Positions 36,569 to 46,173 of a stretch of 64,000 nt of DNA are shown piece by piece. How positions within the stretch are numbered: the stretch's first letter is position 1; the number at the start of each line of letters is the position of its first letter. Source of the DNA: Pseudomonas rustica (GTDB lineage: Bacteria > Pseudomonadota > Gammaproteobacteria > Pseudomonadales > Pseudomonadaceae). The translations under genes and the position numbers were made by a program. Location of the stretch: NCBI RefSeq assembly GCF_018336155.1, contig NZ_JAGYHF010000004.1, forward strand, positions 1 to 64,000. The letters run 5' to 3'. Under the pieces are notes generated by a model, which did no database searches, was not told the DNA's origin, and was given only the letters and a program-made list of their open reading frames with translations.

Positions 36569-36770
36569 AGGGGACTGATTGGGGGATGCTGGTGAGGTAC
36601 GCCGACCTGAAAGTGATTTGCCGAATCCAGAATCGACTAGGTCTTCTGAAAGCGCTTCACCGAATCCATAATCGACCCGGTCGTTCAGGTCGATGTATGA
36701 CGCAAGACACCTCGGTCGGCCCCCTCTCCCTCCGGGAGAGGGCTGGGCGGGCGGCGTTCCGATGAGGGTA
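36538..36770. repeat. CCCTCACCC/CTCTCCC repeat pair, inverted
   Basis: The left copy at 36538-36573 (CCCCTCACCCTAGCCCTCTC, then GTAGAGGGG) and the right copy at 36720-36770 (CCCCCTCTCCCTCCGGGAGA) face each other, as at 20419-20583. Between them lies an imperfect 60-bp tandem repeat (CGAATCCAGAATCGACTAGGTC... and CGAATCCATAATCGACCCGG). The right copy abuts the end of the OsmC-YcaO gene. Confidence 0.8.
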
Positions 36771-36774
36771 ACGC

Positions 36775-38973
36775 TTAACGAGCCTGAAAATCAGCCCGAG
36801 CCGAATGCAATTTCTTATAGCTCTCAATCAAGCGCAAATGCCGATCCAGCCCTTCCAGCTTCATGCTGGTCGGCGTCAAACCGTAAAACCGCACGCTGCC
36901 ATTCACCGAGCCAATCGCCGCATCCATCCGCTCGTCACCGAACATCCGGCGGAAGTTGGCTTCGTAGTCTTCCAGCAGTAAATCCTCATCCAGTTCCATC
37001 TCCAACACCACGTTCACCGCTTGATAGAACAAGCCGCGTTCAACCGTGTTGTCGTTGTATTGCAGGAACGCTTCAACCAGATCCTTCGCCTGTTCAAATT
37101 TCTGCAACGCCAGATAAATCAGCAAACGCAGCTCCAGAATAGTCAACTTGCCCCACGGCGTGTTGTCGTCGAATTCGATGCCGATCAGCGTGGTGATTTC
37201 GGTGTAATCGTCTTGCTCGCTGTTTTCCAGGCCTTGGGCGAGGTTGCGCAGGCCGACTTTGCTCAAGCTGTGCAGGTTGAGGATGTCAGCGCGGAATTGC
37301 AGGGCTTTGTTGGTGTTGTCCCAGATCAGGTCTTCGATCGGGTAGATCTCCGAGTAATCCGGCACGAGGATGCGGCACGCCTTGGCGCCGATGTGCTCGT
37401 AGACCGCCATGTAGACTTCTTTGCCCATGTCTTCGAGGATGCCGAACAGCGTCGCGGCTTCTTCGGCATTGGAATTTTCGCCTTGTCCGGAGAAGTCCCA
37501 CTCGACGAATTCGAAGTCCGGCTTGGCACTGAAGAAGCGCCACGACACCACACCGCTGGAGTCGATGAAGTGCTCGACAAAGTTGTTCGGCTCGGTCACC
37601 GCTTGCCCGGAGAACGTCGGCTGCGGCAAGTCGTTCAAGCCTTCAAAACTGCGGCCCTGCAGCAATTCAGTCAGGCTGCGTTCCAGCGCTACTTCGAGGC
37701 TCGGGTGCGCGCCGAACGAGGCGAACACGCCGCCGGTGCGCGGGTTCATCAGGGTCACGCACATCACCGGGAATTCACCGCCCAGCGACGCGTCCTTGAC
37801 CAGCACTGGGAAGCCCTGCTCTTCCAGGCCTTTGATGCCGGCGAGGATGCTCGGGTATTTCTCCAGCACTTCCTGTGGCACATCCGGCAAAGCCATTTCG
37901 CCTTCGAGGATTTCGCGTTTCACCGCGCGCTCGAAGATTTCCGACAGGCACTGCACCTGCGCTTCGGCGAGCGTGTTGCCCGCGCTCATGCCGTTGCTGA
38001 GGTAGAGGTTTTCGATCAGGTTCGACGGGAAGTACACCACTTCGTCATCCGACTGGCGCACAAACGGCAGCGAGCAGATGCCGCGCTGGGTGTTGCCGGA
38101 GTTGGTGTCGTACAGGTGCGAACCGCGCAGCTCGCCGTCGCGGTTGTAAATGCCGAGGGTGTACTCGTCGAGGATTTCCGTCGGTAGTTCGTCTTTCGCG
38201 CCGGGCTTGAACCATTGCTCGTCCGGGAAGTGCACGAACTCAGCGTTGGCGATTTCTTCGCCCCAGAACTGGTCGTTGTAGAAGAAGTTACAGTTCAGCC
38301 GCTCGATGAACTCGCCCAGCGCCGACGCCAGCGCGCCTTCTTTGGTCGCGCCTTTGCCGTTGGTGAAGCACATCGGCGAATGCGCGTCGCGGATGTGCAG
38401 CGACCAGACGTTTGGCACGATGTTGCGCCACGAAGCGATTTCGATCTTCATGCCGAGGTCGGCGAGAATGCCGGACATGTTGGCGATGGTCTGCTCCAGT
38501 GGCAGATCCTTGCCAGCGATGTAGGTGCCCGCCTCAGACGTGGAAACCGGCATCAACAAGGCTTGCGCATCGGCGTCGAGGTTGTCGACTTCTTCGATGA
38601 TGAACTCAGGGCCGGTCTGCACGACCTTCTTCACCGTGCAGCGATCAATCGAACGGAGGATGCCCAAGCGATCCTTGTCGGAGATGTCCGCTGGCAGTTC
38701 GACCTGGATCTTGAAAATCTGGTTGTAGCGGTTTTCCGGGTCGACGATGTTGTTCTGCGACAGGCGAATATTTTCCGTGGGGATGTTGCGGGTGTCGCAG
38801 TACAACTTCACAAAGTAAGCCGCACACAACGCCGACGAAGCCAGAAAGTAGTCGAACGGCCCCGGTGCCGAGCCATCGCCTTTGTAGCGAATCGGCTGAT
38901 CGGCGATCACCGTGAAGTCGTCGAACTTGGCTTCAAGTCGAAGGTTGTCGAGAAAATTGACCTTGATTTCCAT
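36775..38973 (-). CDS. OsmC-YcaO fusion protein
   Basis: This 732-residue protein joins an OsmC-like peroxidase domain (about 1-135) with candidate peroxidatic/resolving Cys50 and Cys112, a YcaO domain (about 170-580), and a C-terminal helical TPR-like region (about 590-720). The YcaO ATP-binding signatures are seen as EGALASALGEFIERLNC and AEAQVQCLSEIFERAVKRE. YcaO enzymes phosphorylate a peptide backbone amide with ATP; E. coli YcaO is linked to RimO-dependent methylthiolation of ribosomal protein S12. E. coli YcaO lacks the OsmC part. No azole RiPP precursor or partner dehydrogenase is nearby. Monocistronic. Confidence 0.9.
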   Translation of the reverse strand: MEIKVNFLDNLRLEAKFDDFTVIADQPIRYKGDGSAPGPFDYFLASSALCAAYFVKLYCDTRNIPTENIRLSQNNIVDPENRYNQIFKIQVELPADISDKDRLGILRSIDRCTVKKVVQTGPEFIIEEVDNLDADAQALLMPVSTSEAGTYIAGKDLPLEQTIANMSGILADLGMKIEIASWRNIVPNVWSLHIRDAHSPMCFTNGKGATKEGALASALGEFIERLNCNFFYNDQFWGEEIANAEFVHFPDEQWFKPGAKDELPTEILDEYTLGIYNRDGELRGSHLYDTNSGNTQRGICSLPFVRQSDDEVVYFPSNLIENLYLSNGMSAGNTLAEAQVQCLSEIFERAVKREILEGEMALPDVPQEVLEKYPSILAGIKGLEEQGFPVLVKDASLGGEFPVMCVTLMNPRTGGVFASFGAHPSLEVALERSLTELLQGRSFEGLNDLPQPTFSGQAVTEPNNFVEHFIDSSGVVSWRFFSAKPDFEFVEWDFSGQGENSNAEEAATLFGILEDMGKEVYMAVYEHIGAKACRILVPDYSEIYPIEDLIWDNTNKALQFRADILNLHSLSKVGLRNLAQGLENSEQDDYTEITTLIGIEFDDNTPWGKLTILELRLLIYLALQKFEQAKDLVEAFLQYNDNTVERGLFYQAVNVVLEMELDEDLLLEDYEANFRRMFGDERMDAAIGSVNGSVRFYGLTPTSMKLEGLDRHLRLIESYKKLHSARADFQAR

Positions 38974-39073
38974 GCGGGATTACCAGAATACGGCTAAACG
39001 AATGGCCGCCATTATCCGGTTTTTGCGCGGGATGTCTTGCGGTTTCGGGAACGGCCGATGACGGGGGCCGCCG

Positions 39074-40933
39074 TTATTTCGCCAACAACTCGCGCACCCG
39101 CCCACCCAGCGCATCGACGGCAAACGGCTTGGTCAGCACGTGCATGCCATCCTCAAGCTGACCGCCGCCAAACACTGCGCTCTCGGCATAACCGGTGATA
39201 AACAGGGTCTTCATCTGCGGGCGCAATTGCAGCCCCGCTTCGGCCAGTTGCCGGCCGTTCATGCCGCCCGGCAGGCCGACGTCGGTGACCAGCAAATCGA
39301 TGTGCACATCGGAGCGCAACAGCTTCAGCCCGGCGACGCTGTCGGCGGCTTCGATCACCGTGTAACCGAGTTCGCCCAGCACGTCCGCCAACAGCATGCG
39401 CACGGTCGGCTCGTCGTCGACCAGCAACACGGTCTCGCCCAGTTGTGAGGCCGCGACGGACTCATCGGCAGCGTCATGTTCGTCCTGGCTGGCCTCGACA
39501 TGATGCCGCGGCAGGTAAATCGACACCTGCGTGCCCTCACCCACCGTCGATTGAATCTGCACTTGCCCGCCGGATTGCTGAGCAAACCCGTAGATCATCG
39601 ACAGCCCGAGGCCTGTGCCCTGACCGATCGGTTTGGTGGTGAAAAACGGTTCGAACACATGCGCCATAACGTCCGGCGACATGCCGGTACCGGTGTCACG
39701 AACGCTGACACACAGGTAATCGCCTTCGGGCAGATCGATGCCACGCGCGGCCTCGCGACTCATCCACTGATTGGTGGTTTCCAGGGTGATGCGGCCGCCA
39801 TCGGGCATGGCATCGCGAGCGTTCAGGCAGAGGTTGAGCAGCGCGTTTTCCAACTGACTCTTGTCGACAAACGCCGGCCACAGCTCCGGGCTGCCGAGCG
39901 TCTCGACGACAATGCCCGGCCCGGCGGTACGCTGGATCAGCTCGGCCATTCCGTACATCAGCGTGTTGACGTTGGTGGCGTGCGGTTCGAGGGTTTGCCG
40001 GCGCGAGAACGCCAGCAGGCGATGGGTCAGCGATGCCGCACGTTTTGCCGCGCTTTGGGCGGCGACCATGTACCTGTCGACTTCGCTCAGGCGCCCTTGG
40101 CCGATGCGCCGGTTCATCAGCTCAAGCGCACCGGAAATACTGGTCAGCAGGTTGTTGAAATCGTGGGCGAGGCCCCCAGTCAGTTGCCCCACCGCTTCCA
40201 TTTTCTGCGATTGGCGCAGTTTCTCTTCGGCCTGCATCAATTCGGCGGTGCGCTCAGCGACACGCTGTTCGAGGGTCTCGTTGAGTTCGCGCAACCGCGC
40301 GGCGGTCTGCCGTTGCTGCTCTTCGACTTCACGCAACGCCTCTTCGGCGATGGTGCGTTCGAGCAAATCAGCGGCCTGGCGCGCGAGAATGTCCAGCAGG
40401 CGCAAATCGCGCTCGGAGGGATGGTGCGGTTTGTTCCAGTGCGTCGAGATCATGCCGAGCAGATGGCCATCGCGCGACATCAACGGCGTGGTCTGCGCCG
40501 AGCGAATGCCCGTGCGGCGAAACGCAAGCAGGTCTTCGGTACCGGCAATGTCGGCCCATTGTTCGAAATCGGGAATGATCGCGCGCTGGCCGAGTTTCAG
40601 CGCCAAGGTGCAACTGCTATAGGCCGCCGGGCTGACGTAATGCCAAAAACCGACCGCCTCGGCCGGCAGGCCATGGGCGTACAACAATTGCAGCTCGCCA
40701 CCATGGCCGGCGCCGTGTTCCGGCGTACAGAGCAATTGCATCGTGCCGAACTGCGAACCGGTGATGAACACCGCCGCATCGACGATTTTGCCGTAGAGCG
40801 CTTCGCGATCCTGCTCGCCGATCAGGCTGACGCTGATGCTGTGCAGCAGTTCGATGTCCGAGAGCGCGGTTTGCGCCGCCGAAACATTGCCAGGAGCCAG
40901 GTCTGGAGGAAAAGCGGCGTAAAGGCCAGTCAT
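39074..40933 (-). CDS. Hybrid sensor histidine kinase with receiver domain
   Basis: This 619-residue soluble protein has a GAF domain (about 30-190), a coiled coil (about 195-245), HisKA with LTGGLAHDFNNLLTSISGAL, HATPase_c (LENALLNLCLNARDAMPDGG, GTGLGLSMIYGFAQQSGG) and a C-terminal receiver domain (about 500-618) with VLLVDDEPT, phosphoacceptor Asp in LLVTDVGLPGG, and TGYA/TKPF. The DFNNLL kinase class often pairs with cis receiver domains in pseudomonads. Input signal not readable. Monocistronic. Confidence 0.91.
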   Translation of the reverse strand: MTGLYAAFPPDLAPGNVSAAQTALSDIELLHSISVSLIGEQDREALYGKIVDAAVFITGSQFGTMQLLCTPEHGAGHGGELQLLYAHGLPAEAVGFWHYVSPAAYSSCTLALKLGQRAIIPDFEQWADIAGTEDLLAFRRTGIRSAQTTPLMSRDGHLLGMISTHWNKPHHPSERDLRLLDILARQAADLLERTIAEEALREVEEQQRQTAARLRELNETLEQRVAERTAELMQAEEKLRQSQKMEAVGQLTGGLAHDFNNLLTSISGALELMNRRIGQGRLSEVDRYMVAAQSAAKRAASLTHRLLAFSRRQTLEPHATNVNTLMYGMAELIQRTAGPGIVVETLGSPELWPAFVDKSQLENALLNLCLNARDAMPDGGRITLETTNQWMSREAARGIDLPEGDYLCVSVRDTGTGMSPDVMAHVFEPFFTTKPIGQGTGLGLSMIYGFAQQSGGQVQIQSTVGEGTQVSIYLPRHHVEASQDEHDAADESVAASQLGETVLLVDDEPTVRMLLADVLGELGYTVIEAADSVAGLKLLRSDVHIDLLVTDVGLPGGMNGRQLAEAGLQLRPQMKTLFITGYAESAVFGGGQLEDGMHVLTKPFAVDALGGRVRELLAK

Positions 40934-41020
40934 GAAAGGCTCCCGAGAGCTGCAGATAATCGGGCGGCAGATTACCAGCTAACGTCGGATTAAGGGATAC
41001 GGCGTGCTGGCGCGCCGCCA

Positions 41021-41254
41021 TCATCCGACGAGCAGCGCCTCATGCACCTCAATCGACGGGATCGCCACCTCGGCGCGGCGACTGTCGAGCCAGCCTCGGG
41101 TTTTGCCGACATCGAAGATTTGCCCCTGCTCAATCAGGGTCAGCAAGAGTTCATCGGCCACGCGATAACGCCCGCAGTCAGGGCAATCGCGTTCTTCCCA
41201 TGGGCCTTGGCAATGAATGCGCTCAGCGCCCCCCGCACAAATCAGACAACTCAT
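41021..41254 (-). CDS. Small zinc-ribbon-like protein, unknown
   Basis: ATG 41254 with AAAAGG 8 nt upstream gives a 77-residue protein. The N-terminal half has CLIC and CPDCGRYRV, a likely single zinc site, followed by a helical tail ending VHEALLVG. I do not recognise a named family. It sits between the hybrid kinase and the CIO genes on the same strand. Confidence 0.72.
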   Translation of the reverse strand: MSCLICAGGAERIHCQGPWEERDCPDCGRYRVADELLLTLIEQGQIFDVGKTRGWLDSRRAEVAIPSIEVHEALLVG

Positions 41255-41407
41255 GACAGACACCTTTTTATAGTTTTCAACCGACCCGTCGTATGGCCGG
41301 TTTTGTGGTTGTCTGGTCGACTCGATGGAGGGGATGAAAGTTCTCGGGACTGACGTTTTCAGAACAGACAGGTCGTATCTGCCAGTATCTGGCCAGCCAA
41401 TACGCTC

Positions 41408-42409
41408 TCAAGAAGACTTGATCGGCCGCACTTTGCCGCTGAAGACTTTGAAGCCAAAGGTGTTGTAAACCAGGGTCACCGGGATCAGCACGGCGAAACC
41501 AATCAACATGAACAGTTGGCTTTTCGGGCTGGCCGTGGCGGCTTTCAAGGTCAGATCCGGCGGTACGATCAGCGGAAACAACGCAACCAGCATCAGCGCG
41601 AATGCCAGCACAAACACGCCCAGCGCGGCAAACAGCGGAACGCCATCGAAGCGGCTGCGAAACCCCGACCAGAACACTGCTGAAAGAATGGTGAGCACCA
41701 TCAGCGTCGGCGCCCAGACGCGAATATCGGTCAGACGTTGCATGTATTGGGCCTGCAACGTTGCCGTCCATATCACCAGCACAATCAACAGCATCACAGT
41801 GATCAGCGCCAACACCCGCGCCTGGCGTGCGCAGCGCAGCTGCAAGTCGTCGACGGTTCGCCAATACAGCCAGCAAGCGCCGAGCCACGTGTAGCCGAGT
41901 ACCAAGACCACGCCGCAGAACAGCGGAAACGCCCCCAACCATTCCACACCGCTGCCGGTGTATTGGCTGCCCTGATGCGGCACGCCTTGCACCAGCGTTC
42001 CCAACACCACGCCCTGAATCGCGCCCGCCAGCAAAGAACCGCACAACAGCGCGCCATCGACCCAACGCTTGATCGCTTCGTTGGGCGAGTGGTCGCGAAA
42101 TTCCAGCGCCACCGCGCGCAGAATCAGCGCGAGGAACATCAGGATAAAAGGCAGATAAAGCGCCGGCAGCAAAATCGCGTAGGCCAGCGGAAACAGCGCG
42201 AGCAGCCCGCCGCCGCCCAGCACCAGCCAGGTTTCATTGGCATCCCAGATCGGCAGAATGGTTACCGCCATGGCGCGGCGGTGCTGGCTGTTTTCGGTCA
42301 AGCCGAGCAGCACACCGACGCCCAGATCCGTGCCGTCGAGCAGCACGTAATTCATCACCGAGAAGGCCAGAGCGCCCGCGCACAGCAGCGTGATCCAGTC
42401 GGTGTCCAT
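41408..42409 (-). CDS. cydB: Cytochrome bd-type (CIO) ubiquinol oxidase subunit II
   Basis: This 333-residue membrane protein has about eight or nine TM helices and the CydB/CioB pattern: NYVLLDGTDLGVGVLLGL, WDANETWLVLGGGGLLALFP, LALILRAVALEFRDHS and a late IPVTLVYNTFGFKVFSGKV. With subunit I it reduces O2 using quinol and is typically cyanide-insensitive and non-proton-pumping in pseudomonads. Its ATG overlaps the subunit I stop by 1 nt (TGATG), so translation is coupled. Confidence 0.92.
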   Translation of the reverse strand: MDTDWITLLCAGALAFSVMNYVLLDGTDLGVGVLLGLTENSQHRRAMAVTILPIWDANETWLVLGGGGLLALFPLAYAILLPALYLPFILMFLALILRAVALEFRDHSPNEAIKRWVDGALLCGSLLAGAIQGVVLGTLVQGVPHQGSQYTGSGVEWLGAFPLFCGVVLVLGYTWLGACWLYWRTVDDLQLRCARQARVLALITVMLLIVLVIWTATLQAQYMQRLTDIRVWAPTLMVLTILSAVFWSGFRSRFDGVPLFAALGVFVLAFALMLVALFPLIVPPDLTLKAATASPKSQLFMLIGFAVLIPVTLVYNTFGFKVFSGKVRPIKSS

Positions 42410-43785
42410 CAGGAATGCCCCGTTTCATCGGCCAGTGTCGGCTGCGGCCCGGACTCGTCCTGCTTTGGCGGCTCGCGCAATAAACGCAGCAACACCCACA
42501 GGCCGATGCCAAAAATCAGCAGATAAAACAGCAGAATCAGCCAGGTCGAGGCCAACACTTGCTCGCGGGACACCGATGACAGGCTGTCGGCCGTACGCAT
42601 CAGGCCGTAGACGGTAAACGGCTGCCGGCCCACCTCGGTGACAACCCAGCCGCTGAGCATCGCGACAAAACCCGCCGGCGCCATGCACACGCTGGCCCAT
42701 AACCAGCCGCGCGATGTGTACAGGCGCTGACGACGACGGAAAAACAGGCTGACCACGCCCTGCCCCAGCATCAAAACACCCAGTCCGACCATCAGCCGAA
42801 ACGCAAAAAACACCGGCGCCACGGGCGGAATGTCCTGCGCGGGAAATTCATCGAGGGCGGCGATGGTGCCGCTGAGATCGTGGGTCAGGTACAACGAAGC
42901 CACTCGCGGAATCGCCACTTCCCAGTGATTGTGCCGCTGCGCCATGTCGGGCCACGCGACCAGCCGCAACGGTTCGCCCGCGCCCTCGGCTGGACGCGTC
43001 CACGAACCTTCAATGGCGGCGACTTTCTGCGGCTGCACTTTCAAACTGTGCCGGCCATGCAGATCGCCGACCACGATCTGCACCGGCATCAGCACGACGA
43101 GCAGCCACAGCGCCATGGAAAACCCCAGCCGCGCCCGTGGATTGTCCGCGCGTTTGAGCAACTGCCAGGCACTGATGCCGGCCACCAGCGTCGCGGTGCC
43201 GAGCAACGCTGCCAGCGTCATATGCACCAGCCGATAGGGAAACGATGGATTGAAAATGATCGCCCACCAGTCTTCGGCGATAAAACGGCCGTCGGCGGCA
43301 ATCGAATACCCCGCCGGCGTGTGCATCCAGGAATTCGCCGAGAGAATCCAGAACGCGCTGATCAGCGAGCCCACCGCCACCGCGCAGGTGGCGAAAAAAT
43401 GCAGGCGCGGGCCGACCTTCTTCATGCCGAACAGCATGATGCCGAGGAAACCCGCTTCGAGAAAAAACGCCGCCAACACTTCGTAAAACATCAGCGGGCC
43501 GAGAATATCGCCCGCCTGAACCGCCAGCCGCGACCAGTTGAGGCCGAACTGATATTCCAGAATCAGCCCAGAAGCCGTGCCCACCGCGACATTCAGGGCA
43601 AATACTTTCAGCCAATAGCGGTAAACATCGAGATAAATCTGCCGTCCGCTCTTTAGCCAAAGCGCCTCGAGCACCAGCAGAAAATTGGCCAGGCCGATGG
43701 TGAACGCGGCCAGCACGATGTGAAAACTGATGGTGATCGCAAACTGGCTGCGCGCCGCCATCAGCGCTGAGTCGAGCGAGTCCAT
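42409..43785 (-). CDS. cydA: Cytochrome bd-type (CIO) ubiquinol oxidase subunit I
   Basis: CydA/CioA holds the heme-binding and quinol-oxidising part. I chose ATG 43785 (MDSLDSALMAARSQFAITIS); a TTG at 43797 would add four residues. The 458-residue protein has about nine TM helices, an early His in ISFHIVLAAFTIG, GLNWSRLAVQAGDILGPLMF, and the quinol-site region as a short Q loop, the mark of the CIO/QxtA branch. The GRQPW motif reads GRQPF here. CIO enzymes permit respiration in the presence of cyanide or low O2. No CydX-like small gene is evident after cydB. Confidence 0.9.
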   Translation of the reverse strand: MDSLDSALMAARSQFAITISFHIVLAAFTIGLANFLLVLEALWLKSGRQIYLDVYRYWLKVFALNVAVGTASGLILEYQFGLNWSRLAVQAGDILGPLMFYEVLAAFFLEAGFLGIMLFGMKKVGPRLHFFATCAVAVGSLISAFWILSANSWMHTPAGYSIAADGRFIAEDWWAIIFNPSFPYRLVHMTLAALLGTATLVAGISAWQLLKRADNPRARLGFSMALWLLVVLMPVQIVVGDLHGRHSLKVQPQKVAAIEGSWTRPAEGAGEPLRLVAWPDMAQRHNHWEVAIPRVASLYLTHDLSGTIAALDEFPAQDIPPVAPVFFAFRLMVGLGVLMLGQGVVSLFFRRRQRLYTSRGWLWASVCMAPAGFVAMLSGWVVTEVGRQPFTVYGLMRTADSLSSVSREQVLASTWLILLFYLLIFGIGLWVLLRLLREPPKQDESGPQPTLADETGHS

Positions 43786-43809
43786 GGCATCACTCAACCG
43801 TTGCCGATT

Positions 43810-44022
43810 TTATCTGCGCGCTTGATCGGGATGCGTGAACACGCTGCCCGCATCGCGCACCAACTGACGCCATTCGGCGCTGGTGATCAGCCCTTGCTCC
43901 TCCATGTCATCGGCGGCTTTGAGCAACTCGTCATATTGTTCTTCCGGATCCAGGCGCTTTTGCGATTGCGTCGCCAGTTTGCGCCATGCCGCCAGTGATT
44001 CTTTCTTCCGCTGATCGAACAT
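43810..44022 (-). CDS. Small acidic helical protein upstream of cydA, unknown
   Basis: The 70-residue protein (MFDQRKKESLAAWRKLATQS, then EEQYDELLKAADDMEEQGLI) is soluble, helical and resembles short pseudomonad proteins with SHOCT-like or EF-hand-less helical sequences; I cannot name it. It ends 24 bp before the cydA start and may be the first gene of the oxidase operon. Confidence 0.72.
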   Translation of the reverse strand: MFDQRKKESLAAWRKLATQSQKRLDPEEQYDELLKAADDMEEQGLITSAEWRQLVRDAGSVFTHPDQARR

Positions 44023-44103
44023 AGGGGATTTCTCATCGAGGGCTTGATCGATAGAGATAAGTCCTTCCTGCGTCGTTCAGCGCGGGCGACGGATGGAGAA
44101 TGT

Positions 44104-45132
44104 TTATGCCGGTTGCGGATTCTCCTGAAAGAATCGCTTGGGCAACACTGCCGGGCACAGATGGATGATCGACATGCGCACCACGTGATTGAGCATCACG
44201 AACGCCGGGTCGAGTTTGAGCAGCAACGCCGCTGCCGTCATCACCTCGACGCCGCCCGGTACCCACGACATGAACAATGCCAAAAACGGCTTGCCGGTGA
44301 ACTGGCTGAACGCGAAGGCAATCGCCAGCGTCGAGCAGAACGTCAGCGCCGTGACCACCAGCCCGGCGCGGATGTAGCGGACGAAATCCTTGAGGGTGAT
44401 GTCTTTGAGACGGATACCGATCAGGCCGCCGAGCAGGATCAGCGCGACAATCGCCAGTGGCTCGGGCACCTGCAAATCGGCGTGAAACCCGACGTTGGCC
44501 GCCGCGGTGCAGAGCAAACCGGTGAGCATGTACGGCGCGGGGACATCGAAGCGTTCCAGCAGATACCCGGCGATTACTGCCGCCAGCGCGGGCGGGATCA
44601 CTCGCAGGTAATCGTCCAACGCGCCCAGAGTCGGTGCCGTGTTGTCTGCATGACCGCCCGCGATGAGCGTCACCACCAGCAACAACGCGAGCAACCGCAC
44701 GATGTGTACAAAGGCTATGCGCCCCGAGGCCGGGCCTTGATCGCTGGTGACGGTCATCACCGCCGCCATTGCGCCGGGTATCGAACCGAGCAGGCTTTCC
44801 ACATGGCCCCAGCGTTCCATGCGCCGCAACCAGTTGTAGCCGACGACGATTTGCGCGGTCATGCAGATCAGCAGCCCTACCAAGATGCTGAAATCGCTCA
44901 GCTCGCCGAGCATTGAAGCGGTGACGATCGAGCCTACGCTGACGCCGAGCAACAACTGCACGGCGGCCACGAACGGGTAAGGCATACGCATGCGCACGCC
45001 GATTTTGCTTAACGCGGTGACCAGGCAGATCGCGCCGATCAGCTCGCCCAGCGGCAGGCCGGTGAGGTAACCAAGCCATGCGCCGAGCGCGGCCACGGGG
45101 ATCGGGATGAGGCTTTCGAGCAGAGTCTTCAT
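44104..45132 (-). CDS. AbrB family (PF05145) membrane protein
   Basis: ATG 45132 gives a 342-residue membrane protein with about ten TM helices and two repeated halves: GAWLGYLTGLPLGELIGAIC, SLLGSIPGAMAAVMTVTSDQ, and later FALFMSWVPGG-like segment LALFMSWVPGGVEVMTAAAL. These are the AbrB/'ammonia monooxygenase' duplication motifs. The old name is misleading; the family is thought to be a transporter. It is divergent from a LysR gene 130 bp away. Substrate unknown. Confidence 0.87.
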   Translation of the reverse strand: MKTLLESLIPIPVAALGAWLGYLTGLPLGELIGAICLVTALSKIGVRMRMPYPFVAAVQLLLGVSVGSIVTASMLGELSDFSILVGLLICMTAQIVVGYNWLRRMERWGHVESLLGSIPGAMAAVMTVTSDQGPASGRIAFVHIVRLLALLLVVTLIAGGHADNTAPTLGALDDYLRVIPPALAAVIAGYLLERFDVPAPYMLTGLLCTAAANVGFHADLQVPEPLAIVALILLGGLIGIRLKDITLKDFVRYIRAGLVVTALTFCSTLAIAFAFSQFTGKPFLALFMSWVPGGVEVMTAAALLLKLDPAFVMLNHVVRMSIIHLCPAVLPKRFFQENPQPA

Positions 45133-45261
45133 TGAATATCCATGTAGTTCTGAAGGCGATGTTGAGAAGCCGCAGGATTTTTCAGAAATATTTTTAAACA
45201 TTTTTATAAGATGAACGCTGCACGGATCCAATACCGATTTCCGACCGATTGATACCCAAGG

Positions 45262-46173
45262 ATGAACATGCTCGATCTGCGCCGCCTGCGTTACTTCCTG
45301 ATCGTCAGCGACGAATTACACTTCGGCCGCGCCGCCGCACGTCTGCACATCGCCCAGCCACCCCTGACCCGGCAGATTTCGGCACTGGAAAAAGAGCTGG
45401 GGTTTCAGCTGTTTGATCGCAGTAGCCGCAATGTCACGCTCACTGCAGAGGGGCGGCATTTTTTACCGCATGCGCGAGCGCTGCTGGAGCAGGTGGAAAT
45501 GACGGAAGGCATTACGCGCAAGCTGGCGACGGGCTCTGCCGGACATTTGGCGGTGGGGTATGCGAGCTCGATTGCGTTGTCGGATGTGTTTAGCGAGACG
45601 CTTAAGCGGTTTTGTTCTTTGTATCCGGATGTGCAGGTGACGGTGGATGAAGGGGCTTCGAATCATCAGTGTGCGCAGTTGATTGAGGGACGGCTGGATA
45701 TTGGCTTGAGTCGTTTGTTGCCGGTTGGCGAGGATGCGCGGGTTCAGGTGATCTGCTTGGGCAATGAGCCGTTGGTGGCGGCGGTTGCCAGTGATAGCGC
45801 GCTGGCCATGCAGGATCGGGTGACGTTGGCTGAGCTGAGCGCTTATCCGTTGATTGCGTTCCCGCAGGATTATGGTTCGGGGTTGAATGACATCGTTGAG
45901 GCGCTTTTTCGCCTGCATGGGCTGACGCCGATCGCTGGCCCGACGGGCAAACAGATTACCTCGATTATTGCGTTGGTCGCGGCTGGTCGAGGGGTTGCGG
46001 TGGTGCCGGAATGTGCGCAGGCGTTGGTCAAGCGTGGCGTGGTTTATCGGCCGCTAGCCGAGCCAGGTGCCGTAGCGCCGCTGTTGCTGCTGACACGCAA
46101 GCATGAACGCAGTGCGCGGGTGCAGGCGTTTGTCGAAGTGATCAAACAGACAACACCAAATTGTAGGAGCTGA
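45262..46173 (+). CDS. LysR family regulator, divergent from AbrB-family gene
   Basis: This 303-residue LysR protein opens MNMLDLRRLRYFLIVSDELH with FGRAAARLHIAQPPLTRQIS, the CatR/CbnR/BenM-like HTH. It likely controls the divergent AbrB-family gene. The last residues (NCRS) and TGA stop are encoded by the first REP core (TGTAGGAGCTGAGC) of the downstream array, so the C-terminus is repeat-derived. Codon use in the second half is rich in TTG and GCG compared with the rest of the window. Confidence 0.87.
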   Translation: MNMLDLRRLRYFLIVSDELHFGRAAARLHIAQPPLTRQISALEKELGFQLFDRSSRNVTLTAEGRHFLPHARALLEQVEMTEGITRKLATGSAGHLAVGYASSIALSDVFSETLKRFCSLYPDVQVTVDEGASNHQCAQLIEGRLDIGLSRLLPVGEDARVQVICLGNEPLVAAVASDSALAMQDRVTLAELSAYPLIAFPQDYGSGLNDIVEALFRLHGLTPIAGPTGKQITSIIALVAAGRGVAVVPECAQALVKRGVVYRPLAEPGAVAPLLLLTRKHERSARVQAFVEVIKQTTPNCRS

